A model generated the notes under the pieces. It worked only from the letters and a program-made list of their open reading frames with translations. It was not told where the DNA came from and did no database searches. 33,187 nucleotides of DNA, taken from Edaphobacter aggregans. GTDB taxonomy: Bacteria > Acidobacteriota > Terriglobia > Terriglobales > Acidobacteriaceae. Of the stretch, positions 15,703 through 24,200 are shown in pieces (the first letter of the stretch is position 1; each line of letters opens with the position of its first letter). A program made the translations under genes and the position numbers. Where the stretch lies: NCBI GenBank assembly GCA_022736715.1, contig DZDJ01000033.1:1-33187 (forward strand). The letters run 5' to 3'.

Positions 15703-16626
15703 TCAGAAACCCTGCACCAGCTCCTGCGGCGCAACGCCGCGCTCGCGCAATGCGCGCAGACTCAAAGCATCCTGCCGCTTGGCCAGCCGCTGGCCTTCCG
15801 CATCCAGCACCAGGTCGCAATGGAAATACTGCGGCGCAGCCAGCCCCAGTGCTCGCTGCAACAGCATCTGCCGTGCGGTGGACTTCAGCAGATCGCGCCC
15901 GCGCACCACTTCCGTCACCTGCATTGCCGCATCATCCACTGCGCAGGCCAGTTGATACGACGGCACGTCGTCACGCCGCCACACCAAAAAATCTCCGAAG
16001 TCCCTGCCCGCCACAAACCGCTGCGGTCCCAGATGCAGATCGGTGAAACAAATCTCTTCCCCATCCGGCACGCGGAACCGCCAGGACTGTCCTGCCGGAT
16101 GTGTCACATCCTCTGTTACATTTCGATTGCGGCACGTCCCCGGATACACCGGCTCATCGTCCACATCCGCCTGCGTGCCTTCATGCGGAGCCTGCGCCAT
16201 CCGCGCCAGATCCTTCCGCGAGCAGATGCAGGGATACAGAAATCCACCCGCAAGCAGCCTGCGCCACGCATCCAGATAAAAACCGCGCCGCGCACTCTGC
16301 GTATACGGCCCAAAAGCGCCCACCTCAGCCAACTGCCCCTGCGCGTCAAGCTGCAGGCCCTCCTGCCACGCGATGCCAAGCCAGCGCAGATCCTCCACCA
16401 TCGCACGCACAAACTCCGGCTTCGACCGCTGCGGATCCAGGTCCTCGTTGCGCAGCAGCAGCGTGCCGTTTGCAGCTTTGGCTCGTTGAAAGGCAATCCA
16501 GAAGGTGCGCGCATGCCCCAAATGCAGCAGTCCGCTGGGAGAAGGGGCAATGCGTCCGCGATAGGAAGTGGCCGCGCAGAACGGCTCTGCTCGAAACTGG
16601 TTTTCAGAAAGCACAGAATCTGTCAC
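15703..16626 (-). CDS. gluQ: Glutamyl-Q tRNA(Asp) synthetase
   Basis: GluQ-RS attaches glutamate to the queuosine base of tRNA(Asp). The 307-residue protein is a truncated glutamyl-tRNA synthetase: it has APSPSGLLHLGHAR (HIGH equivalent), NEDLDPQRS, and a KMSKS-like RLAKRQDA, but no anticodon-binding domain. A zinc-type cluster YPCICSRKDLAR ... YPGTC fits the subfamily. The start is GTG at 16626 with no clear ribosome site, so the exact start is uncertain. It lies 53 bases downstream of the DNA polymerase gene and 117 bases before the phosphodiesterase start on the same strand. Confidence 0.93.
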   Translation of the reverse strand: MTDSVLSENQFRAEPFCAATSYRGRIAPSPSGLLHLGHARTFWIAFQRAKAANGTLLLRNEDLDPQRSKPEFVRAMVEDLRWLGIAWQEGLQLDAQGQLAEVGAFGPYTQSARRGFYLDAWRRLLAGGFLYPCICSRKDLARMAQAPHEGTQADVDDEPVYPGTCRNRNVTEDVTHPAGQSWRFRVPDGEEICFTDLHLGPQRFVAGRDFGDFLVWRRDDVPSYQLACAVDDAAMQVTEVVRGRDLLKSTARQMLLQRALGLAAPQYFHCDLVLDAEGQRLAKRQDALSLRALRERGVAPQELVQGF

Positions 16627-16679
16627 GGAGAAAAAATCGCATCAAACATACTTCAAGCAGAGTACGGCATCGGCGCCGG

Positions 16680-18002
16680 TCACATATAGTCCACGCCATA
16701 CTGCACCGGAATCTGCGTGAACGCGATGCGCGTCGGCGCAGAACTGCGCGCTGGCAGCATTCCGGCAAAGTGCAGCGTGGTGTGGCCGTATTTCAGATTG
16801 AGCTTGTCCATCGTGGCCGAAAGCTCTGCGCGATGCTCCGGGTCGGCAAAGAGCGAATCCTGATGCTCGCTCTCCGGCACCAGCCTGCCCAGCGTTATGC
16901 CCACAAAAAACGGCCTCTGAAACAGCCCGCCCTGCGGACGCTGCACCCACATGCCGCGCAGCGCCTCCAGCAGCGTCAGCGTGTCCTGGCACTCGGCAAA
17001 GCGCGCCTCCATGCCCCAGCCAGAATGGTTGACGCCGGAAAAATGTTGCCTGCTCTTCACCTGCCCGGCCTGCTGCTTCGTCAACGCATAGCGCATGGTC
17101 AACGACAAGCTGCCCGCCCAGAACTTCTCCATCCGCAGCCGCATGGCCGCCTTGTGGAGCAGCTTGTGCGCCACCGCCCATGCGCCCTCTACGTTGCGCA
17201 GCTCCGGTGACAACACATGCGAGTGCCCCAGCGACTTCTGAATCTCGCTGCTCGGCACCGGAGCGCCGTCGTCGCCCGTATCCGCCCCGCGCAGCCAGTG
17301 GTACAGCCGGTCGCCCCACACCGAGTTCCACAACGCGTGCATCTGCGTGCGGTCCAGCGCCAGCAACTGCGGCATGGTGTGGACGCCTTTCGCGTTCAGC
17401 CGCTTTTCCGTCCGCGCACCCACGCCCGGCAGGTCGCGCAGCTCCAGATGCGCAATCGACCGCGGCAACTGCGACGGCAGCAGCCCGATCAACCCATCCG
17501 GCTTCTGCATATCGCTGGCAATCTTCGCCAGATAGCGGTTCGGCGCCATGCCAATCGAGCAGCGCAGCGCCTCGCCCGCATGTTTGTAAATGCTCTGCTT
17601 GATGTCGAGCGCAATGCGCCGCGCATTCGCCGGCTCGCACTCGCGCCCCATCAACTGGCACACCACTTCGTCAATCGAAGGCTTGTGCGCCACCGGACAG
17701 CACAGCTCCACCGCCTCGGCAATTTTGTTGCTGTATTCGGTGTACTCGCCGTGGTTGCCTTCGATCAGCACAATCTCCGGGCAGATGCGTTTGGCCTCGC
17801 CCACCTGCGTGCCCGTCTTGATGCCGAGCGCCTTCGCCTCATAACTGGCGGCAATGCAGCAGGTGGTGTCCGTCATCACCGGCACCACGGCCAGCGGCCG
17901 GTTGCGATACTCCGGGTGCAACTGCTGCTCCACCGACGCAAAGAAGCTGTTCAGGTCAATGTGCAGAAAGCTGAAGAAGTCGGATTGGGCAGCAGCGGAC
18001 AT
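16680..18002 (-). CDS. Y-family (DinB/UmuC-type) DNA polymerase
   Basis: A 440-residue translesion polymerase of the ImpB/MucB/SamB (Y) family. Catalytic acids are in LHIDLNSFFASVE (D16) and SIDEVV (D111, E112), with the F20/F21 steric-gate region after D16. GMAPNRYLAKIASDMQKPDG and the helix-hairpin LRDLPGVGARTEKRL continue the pattern. Near the C terminus, QDSLF looks like a beta-clamp-binding pentapeptide. It is somewhat longer than E. coli DinB (351 residues), with extra sequence in and after the little-finger region. The start ATG at 18002 directly abuts a perfect palindrome that overlaps a TATAAT box, suggesting repression, possibly by a LexA-like SOS regulator. Confidence 0.9.
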   Translation of the reverse strand: MSAAAQSDFFSFLHIDLNSFFASVEQQLHPEYRNRPLAVVPVMTDTTCCIAASYEAKALGIKTGTQVGEAKRICPEIVLIEGNHGEYTEYSNKIAEAVELCCPVAHKPSIDEVVCQLMGRECEPANARRIALDIKQSIYKHAGEALRCSIGMAPNRYLAKIASDMQKPDGLIGLLPSQLPRSIAHLELRDLPGVGARTEKRLNAKGVHTMPQLLALDRTQMHALWNSVWGDRLYHWLRGADTGDDGAPVPSSEIQKSLGHSHVLSPELRNVEGAWAVAHKLLHKAAMRLRMEKFWAGSLSLTMRYALTKQQAGQVKSRQHFSGVNHSGWGMEARFAECQDTLTLLEALRGMWVQRPQGGLFQRPFFVGITLGRLVPESEHQDSLFADPEHRAELSATMDKLNLKYGHTTLHFAGMLPARSSAPTRIAFTQIPVQYGVDYM

Positions 18003-18027
18003 GCGAATACAAAAGCATTATATTCGC
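18003..18027 (-). promoter_or_regulatory. Promoter/operator of the Y-family polymerase
   Basis: GCGAATA (18003-18009) and TATTCGC (18021-18027) are perfect 7-bp inverted arms around 11 bases. On the minus strand a TATAAT box (18022-18017) lies within the palindrome, and the ATG follows at 18002 with no ribosome site, so the mRNA would be nearly leaderless. This is the expected geometry for a repressor covering the -10. Confidence 0.5.
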
Positions 18028-18099
18028 TTTTTATTTGCCTAAACGGCATTCTGCTGAGTATAAGGCGATCTCAGTTCTCCCACGCGGTGGTGTGCCGCT

Positions 18100-18190
18100 C
18101 CCACCACCAGCAAGGCAGAAAACCATGCTCCGGGAACAGGGTCCTGGAACTGGGTCTGGGTGCAGGGTCCGGGTGCAGGTTAGGGCACCC
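18100..18190. other. G-rich gap before the toxin-antitoxin genes
   Basis: Between the polymerase promoter and the antitoxin is a low-complexity stretch in which GGGTCTGGGTGCAGG and GGGTCCGGGTGCAGG repeat in tandem (about 18152-18180). I see no gene in it. It may be a dispersed-repeat fragment. Confidence 0.4.
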
Positions 18191-18235
18191 TGATTTAGTG
18201 AGGGGAGAAAAGGATTAAAGTGATATTTTGTACCT

Positions 18236-18502
18236 ATGCGGATCACTGTCCAATTACCGGATGACCTAACTGAGCACTCGGACCCCGGGCGCGAGGCACT
18301 GGAGGCCCTTGTGATCGAGGGCTACCGGACAGGTGCGCTTTCGCACTATCAGGCCAGTAGGTTGCTCGATATGTCCCGCTTTGAGTTTGAGGGCTTTCTC
18401 AAGAGCCACAACATTTACGACCACGCCTACGACGTAGAAGACTTCAAGCAGGACGAAGAAACTTTGCGCCAGATGCGCTCCAAGGACAAGCCTGCTGCAT
18501 GA
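18236..18502 (+). CDS. UPF0175 antitoxin-like protein
   Basis: An 88-residue protein that matches UPF0175: a short ITVQLPDDL start, then a helix-turn-helix-like EALVIEGYRTGALSHYQASRLLDMSRFEFEGFLKSHNI segment. Such proteins are usually DNA-binding antitoxins beside a DUF3368 PIN-like protein, which is exactly the next gene. The acidic and lysine-rich C terminus (VEDFKQDEETLRQMRSKDK) could be the toxin-binding part. The start is ATG 18236; a purine-rich stretch (GAGGGGAGAAAAGGA) lies about 20 bases upstream, too far for a normal ribosome site. The stop overlaps the toxin start by four bases (ATGA). Confidence 0.88.
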   Translation: MRITVQLPDDLTEHSDPGREALEALVIEGYRTGALSHYQASRLLDMSRFEFEGFLKSHNIYDHAYDVEDFKQDEETLRQMRSKDKPAA

Positions 18503-18981
18503 TCGTGATTGCGGACACCTCTCCGCTGAATTATCTGATCCAGATCGATTGTGATTCCCTGCTGCCACGGCTCTACACGCACGTCCACGTCCCTGTGGCA
18601 GTGATGGAAGAACTCAGTCATCCTCATGCACCTGCGCCTGTCCAACATTGGTTGAAGCAGGTTCCAGGTTGGCTGGAAATCCAATCGATCCATTCGACAC
18701 TTGATGCGTCCCTTGCCTTCCTCGATTATGGAGAGCGCGAAGCAATCCAACTGGCTCAGGAACAACACGCGGATCTGCTGCTGATCGACGAACATCAGGG
18801 CCGTATCGAGGCCAGACGCCGCGGCATCGCTACTACCGGGACGCTGGGAGTATTACTTGCTGCCGCAGAGAAGAAACTCATCGATGTAGAAGCAGCCTAT
18901 CAACGGCTAATGGAGCAGACCACGTTCCGTATTGCACCAGCGCTTCAGGCGGAGTTCCTCAAGCGGATTCAGCAACCGTAA
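18499..18981 (+). CDS. DUF3368 PIN-like toxin
   Basis: A 160-residue protein of the DUF3368 family, distant relatives of PIN-domain VapC ribonucleases. PIN-like acids are present: D6 in VIADTSPLNYL, E37/E38 in VMEELS, D76/E79 in LDYGEREAI and D97 in LLIDEHQGR. TTGTLGVLLAAAEKKLI is the usual C-terminal signature. Together with the overlapping UPF0175 gene it forms a type II toxin-antitoxin module; RNA cleavage is inferred from the fold. It is followed within 55 bases by the carboxyltransferase gene, with no clear terminator. Confidence 0.88.
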   Translation: MIVIADTSPLNYLIQIDCDSLLPRLYTHVHVPVAVMEELSHPHAPAPVQHWLKQVPGWLEIQSIHSTLDASLAFLDYGEREAIQLAQEQHADLLLIDEHQGRIEARRRGIATTGTLGVLLAAAEKKLIDVEAAYQRLMEQTTFRIAPALQAEFLKRIQQP

Positions 18982-19033
18982 ACATCCCTGCGACAAGATA
19001 AACTCACCGCCAGACTGCTAAAATCGCTTTCTT

Positions 19034-20644
19034 ATGGCAGAACATAACAAGCTGAAGGAACTGGCCCACCGGAACACCGCGGCCGAAGAAGGCGGCGGCG
19101 CCGAGCGGCGGGAGCGGCAGCACCGCGAAGGCAAGCTGTCTGTCCGCGAGCGCATTGCTTTTCTGCTCGATGAGGGCACCTTTGAGGAGACGGACAAGTT
19201 CGTCACCCATCGCTGCACCGATTTCGGCATGGAGGCGCAGCGGTATCCCGGCGATGGCTTTGTCACCGGCTATGGCCGCATCGAGGGGCGCGTGGTCTTC
19301 GTCTTCGCGCAGGACTTCACCGTCTTCGGCGGCTCGCTTTCAGAAACCAATGCGGCCAAGATCGTCAAGTTGATGGACACGGCCATGCGCGTCGGCGCGC
19401 CCATCATCGGGCTGAACGACTCCGGCGGCGCGCGCATTCAGGAAGGCGTGGTCTCGCTGGCTGGCTATGCGGACATCTTTCTGCGCAACACGCTGGCTTC
19501 CGGCGTAGTGCCGCAGATCTCCGCCATTCTTGGCCCCTGCGCCGGCGGCGCGGTCTACTCACCCGCCATTACGGACTTTACCCTGATGACCGCGAAGACC
19601 AGCTACATGTTCGTGACCGGGCCGGACGTCATCAAGACCGTGACGCACGAGGACGTGACCAAGGACGCTCTGGGCGGCGCGCTGACGCACAACGAAACCA
19701 GCGGCGTGGCCCACTTTATGGCGCACGATGATGCCGAGTGTCTGGCCATGGTGCGCGAGTTGCTCAGTTTTCTGCCGTCCAACAATCTCGACGATCCGCC
19801 GCGCAAGCCCTGCACAGACCCCGCCGACCGCGCCAGCAAAGAGCTGGACACGATCATTCCGGCCGAGAGCAACCAGCCGTATGAGATGAAGGACGTCATC
19901 GGGCATGTCGTCGATGACGGCTACTTCTTTGAGGTGCAGGAGCACTTCGCAAAGAACATTGTCGTCGGCTTTGCGCGCATGAATGGCCGCCCGGTGGGCA
20001 TTGTGGCCAATCAGCCTGCCTATCTGGCCGGCGTGCTGGACATCAACGCCAGCGTGAAGGGCGCGCGCTTCGTCCGCTTCTGCGATGCCTTCAACCTTCC
20101 GCTGATCACGTTTGAGGATGTCCCTGGCTTTCTGCCCGGCACGCAGCAGGAGCATGGCGGCATCATCCGCCACGGGGCCAAGCTGCTCTACGCCTTTGCC
20201 GAGGCCACCGTGCCCAAGCTGACCGTCATCACGCGCAAGGCCTACGGCGGCGCTTACTGCGTGATGAGCTCCAAGCACATCCGCACCGACGTGAACCTGG
20301 CCTGGCCCACGGCAGAGATTGCCGTAATGGGTCCGGAGGGCGCGGTGAACATTGTCTACAAACGCGAGCTGGACAAGGTGCTGAAGCAGGCACAGGCCGT
20401 GTGGCCGCAGGGCAAGGCCTTTACCGAGGAAGAAAAGCTGGCCATCCTGGCCGATGCCCGCAAAGAGAAGGTCGAAGAGTTCCGCGAGCGCTTTGCCAAT
20501 CCCTATGTGGCCGCCGAGCGCGGCTATGTGGATGCCGTCATCCAGCCCAGCGAAACCCGCCGCCGCCTGAATACGGCGCTCGACATGCTGCAAGGCAAGC
20601 GCGACAAAAATCCGCCAAAAAAGCACGGGAACATCCCACTATGA
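19034..20644 (+). CDS. Acyl-CoA carboxylase, carboxyltransferase (beta) subunit
   Basis: A 536-residue carboxyltransferase of the propionyl-CoA/methylcrotonyl-CoA carboxylase type, which moves a carboxyl group from biotin to an acyl-CoA. Both crotonase-like halves are present. The N-terminal half has [20 protein letters not shown] and [12 protein letters not shown]; the C-terminal half has [43 protein letters not shown] and [18 protein letters not shown]. These are most like propionyl-CoA carboxylase beta chains. No biotin carboxylase or carrier gene is in the window, so the holoenzyme is split or the enzyme uses partners elsewhere. The start is ATG 19034 with a TAAAAT box only ten bases upstream. 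The stop overlaps the cupin start (ATGA). Confidence 0.93.
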   Translation: MAEHNKLKELAHRNTAAEEGGGAERRERQHREGKLSVRERIAFLLDEGTFEETDKFVTHRCTDFGMEAQRYPGDGFVTGYGRIEGRVVFVFAQDFTVFGGSLSETNAAKIVKLMDTAMRVGAPIIGLNDSGGARIQEGVVSLAGYADIFLRNTLASGVVPQISAILGPCAGGAVYSPAITDFTLMTAKTSYMFVTGPDVIKTVTHEDVTKDALGGALTHNETSGVAHFMAHDDAECLAMVRELLSFLPSNNLDDPPRKPCTDPADRASKELDTIIPAESNQPYEMKDVIGHVVDDGYFFEVQEHFAKNIVVGFARMNGRPVGIVANQPAYLAGVLDINASVKGARFVRFCDAFNLPLITFEDVPGFLPGTQQEHGGIIRHGAKLLYAFAEATVPKLTVITRKAYGGAYCVMSSKHIRTDVNLAWPTAEIAVMGPEGAVNIVYKRELDKVLKQAQAVWPQGKAFTEEEKLAILADARKEKVEEFRERFANPYVAAERGYVDAVIQPSETRRRLNTALDMLQGKRDKNPPKKHGNIPL

Positions 20645-20988
20645 GCACTGCGCCAACCGACGCCTCCCGCGCCGAACACTACGCATGGGGCGCCAACTGC
20701 GACGGCTGGCACCTGGTGAAGACTCCGGAATTGAGTATTATTCTGGAACGCATGCTGCCCGGCGCCAGCGAGGTGCGGCATTTTCACCACAGATCGCGCC
20801 AGTTCTTCTTTGTGCTGGAAGGCGCGCTGACGATGGAAGTCGGCCAGCAGCGGTTTGTGCTGCAAGCACATCAAGGCATAGAAGTTCTCCCCGGAGAACC
20901 ACACCAGGCCAGCAACCGCGGTACTGCCGATACGCGATTTACCATAACCAGCCAGCCACCCAGCCACGACGACCGTGTGGTGGTTTAG
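20641..20988 (+). CDS. Small cupin-domain protein
   Basis: A 115-residue single-domain cupin. Metal-type motif 1 is [22 protein letters not shown] (H-x-H...E), and motif 2 is [14 protein letters not shown], so the bicupin metal site looks mostly intact. Its ligand is unknown; such proteins often bind small molecules or act as isomerases. The ATG at 20641 overlaps the TGA of the carboxyltransferase gene, so the two are probably cotranslated and functionally linked. Confidence 0.88.
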   Translation: MSTAPTDASRAEHYAWGANCDGWHLVKTPELSIILERMLPGASEVRHFHHRSRQFFFVLEGALTMEVGQQRFVLQAHQGIEVLPGEPHQASNRGTADTRFTITSQPPSHDDRVVV

Positions 20989-21026
20989 ACACAGCACTTT
21001 TCTGCATCCATTCGCAGTACTGATTG

Positions 21027-21044
21027 TCGCCCAAAGGCGATTTT
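21027..21044 (+). terminator. Short terminator-like hairpin
   Basis: TCGCC-CAAA-GGCGA (21027-21040) is followed by TTTT, 38 bases after the cupin stop. The stem is only five pairs. The rest of the 264-bp gap to the Ig-repeat gene shows no clear promoter. Confidence 0.4.
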
Positions 21045-21252
21045 GTGTTACTTTGGTCGCTGAAACTCAGCTTCAACATGAATTGTGACTGAAAGGCAGC
21101 CAACAGGTCTGCCGATCGGATTTCTGCAACGTGGTGGTTCGTTCCTGCCCGCTCCCCCATCACCCTGGCACTTGTTTTCTGATCTGCTGTGCTTCGGTTC
21201 GACCTGGTCCTGCCATGGAAGACGTGTGTGGTGACCAGCCAAAACTCCCTCA

Positions 21253-24200
21253 ATGGTTGGTTTAATCGTGCGTCTGAATTCGACTTCCCCCTGTGCTTCC
21301 GCCCGGCTTCTGCCGAAAATTGCTTTGCTGTCACGCGCTTTGCTGTATCGTGCTGTGCTGCGATGGACGGCGTTGCCGCTGGCCGCCCTGCTGTGTACTG
21401 TGGCCGCACCTGCCGTGCAGGCACAAACCACCTACAATGTGCCCGGCAGCACGGACCTGAATTCGCCTGCTCCTACCTCCATCTCCGTTACGGTGACCTT
21501 CCAGCAGGCTGGCACCGTCAGCGCCGTCCGCGTAGTGACGGAAGGCATCACCGGTCTGGACTACGCCGACGTTAGCGGCGCCTGCAGCGGATTTTCCTTC
21601 ACAGTGGGCGGCACATGTAGTGAGACCATCACCTTCGCCCCCAAAGCTCCGGGCGTGCGCCACGGCGCTGTGGTTCTGCTGGATGGCAGCAATAACGTAC
21701 TGGGAACTGCCTTTGTGAATGCCACCGCCACCGGCCCCATGGGCATGCTGGTCCCCGGCATCATCACCACCGTCGCGGGCGATGGGACCCGGCTCTATAA
21801 CGGAGACAGCATCCAGGCCACCAACGCCAGCCTTCTTCTGCCATTCAGCGTAGTGGTGGATGCCGCAGGCAACCTCTACATTGCTGACAGTGTTCATAAC
21901 CGCATCCGCGAAGTGAACGCCACCACCGGCATCATCACCACCGTAGCTGGCGATGGCAATGCAGGCATCACCGGCGATGGCGGCCTTGCCACGAGCGCCA
22001 ATCTGAATTTTCCGGCAGGGCTGGCAATTGATGGCGCTGGCAATCTCTACATTGCCGACAGCAACATCCACGTCATCCGCCGGGTGGATGCTGTCACCGG
22101 CATCATCACCACGGTCGCAGGCGTTATCGGTAATCCCGGTTATACAGGAGATGGCGGCGCCGCAACCTCCGCCGAACTCAACACGCCGGAAGGCATTGCC
22201 CTGGACAACAACGGCAACCTCTACATTGCGGACAGCCTCAACAACTGCATCCGGGAAGTGAACGCCACTACCGGCATCATCACCACCGTTGCTGGAAATG
22301 GCACAGCGGACTTCAGCGGCGACGGCGGACTGGCCACTGCGGCGGAGCTCAACAATCCCCTGGGCGTGGCCGTTGCCACCACTGGCGATTTCTACATTGC
22401 TGATACCAGCAACAACCGCATCCGGGAAGTGAACGCCACTACCGGCATCATCACCACCGTTGCAGGTAACGGCACAGCAGGCTACACCGCATCGGATGAT
22501 GCGAACATCAACACCTCTGCTCCCGGAGCACAGGCCACTGCCGCCAAACTGAACAAGCCGGTGGGCATCGCCATTGATCCCGCAGGCAACCTCTACATTG
22601 CCGACAGCACCAACAACCGCGTCCGCAAAGTGACGAACGGCATCATCTCCACCATTGCCGGCAATGGAGCTTCTACTTCGAATGGTGACCACAGCACTGC
22701 CACAGTGGCTGGACTTTATGCTCCGTATGCGCTGGCACAGGATGGCAATGGCAACCTCTACATTGCCGATTACACAGATGGCTACATCCGCAAGGTCAGC
22801 AGCAACACCACCAGCTTCGCTTATGCCGCCATCCGCGAAGGCAACGTGTCCAGCCCGCAACTGGCGCTCTTTGAAAACGACGGCACGGCCAGCCTCAACA
22901 TCAGCGGCTACCAGACCACGAATGCACAGGTGGATGCCGGAAAAACTACCTGCAGCACGGTCACTCCGCTCACGACGGCCGGCCCCGGCAATGCCTGCAT
23001 TCTGGGTGCGGATTTCGCGCCAACCACGACCGGCAACCCGGTCTCCGGCAGTATCAGCATTGCCTCCGATGCAGTGAATACACCGGACGTGATTGCGCTG
23101 AGCGGGCCGGCCACAGCGCTGGATCCCACCACCACCACCGTCGCCTCCAGCAAGTCAACTTCCGCCACCAACAGCGCCATCACGCTGACGGCAACAGTCG
23201 TTGTTACGCCTCCTGGAATGCACGCGCCGACCGGCACCGTGAAGTTCTATGACAATGGGGGCACGCTGCTGGGAACGGCGACGCTGCAAAGCTCCACCGC
23301 GGTCTCTCCGTATACCTCTGTGTACACGCTGACCACTGCTACGCTCACGGCGGGAACGCACTCGATTACGGCCGTCTTTGCGGGCGATACGTATGACAAC
23401 ACCAGCACCTCGGCCCCCGTCTTTAAGCAGGTTGTCCAGGATGCCACCAGCCTGAGCATCAGTTCTAATCTGAATCCCTCCCAGTCCGGACAGGCAGTCA
23501 CCTTTACTGCTACGCTGGTGGATGCCGCCGGTGGCACGCCAACCGGCAACATCACCTTCTACGATGGCAACACTGCCCTGCGCAATGGCGGCCTGAACGC
23601 CAGCGGCATTGCCACCTTCAGCACCTCCGCCCTGACCGTCGGCACGCACACCATCAAAGGCGTCTACGCGGGGGACGCCACCTCCGCTGGCAGCACGTCG
23701 CCGGTACTGACGCAGACGGTATCGCCTTCAGCCACCAGCAGCACTACGCTGGCCGCCAGCCCCAGCACGTCCAATGCTGGCGCGACCGTCACCTTTACGG
23801 CCACGGTGACGCCGACATCCAGCAACGGCGGCATCTCGGGCACGGTCACCTTTTCGCAAGGCAGCACCGCGCTGCAAATACTGCCGGTCACGGCTTCGGG
23901 CGTTGTCGTCTGGACCACCAACACGCTGAGCGTCGGCACGCACAGCATCCTCGCCACCTTCAGTGGTAACACCAACTACGCGGGCAGCTCCTCGGCTCCG
24001 GTCGTCATTACGGTGCAGCAGGCCACTGCGGCGGCGGCGCTGACCACCAGCGGCAGCCCGTCCACAGCGGGCAAGCCAGTCACCTTTACCGCCACGCTCA
24101 CCAGCAACGGCGGCACACCGGCAGGCAGTGTCGTTTTTGCAGACAACGGCAAAGCGATCAGCAGCGCCATGACGCTGAACAGCAGCGGCATGGCCAGCTA

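Noticed and set aside
14185-16689. An 834-codon plus-strand open frame
   Set aside because: It lies opposite the well-supported phosphodiesterase and gluQ genes and has a low-complexity R/H/Q composition.
18031-18246. 71-codon minus-strand frame in the polymerase/antitoxin gap
   Set aside because: It covers the G-rich repeat and the polymerase upstream region. It has low-complexity content and no family match.
21331-22860. A 509-codon minus-strand frame opposite the NHL region
   Set aside because: Its repeats are only the reverse image of the NHL repeats on the plus strand.
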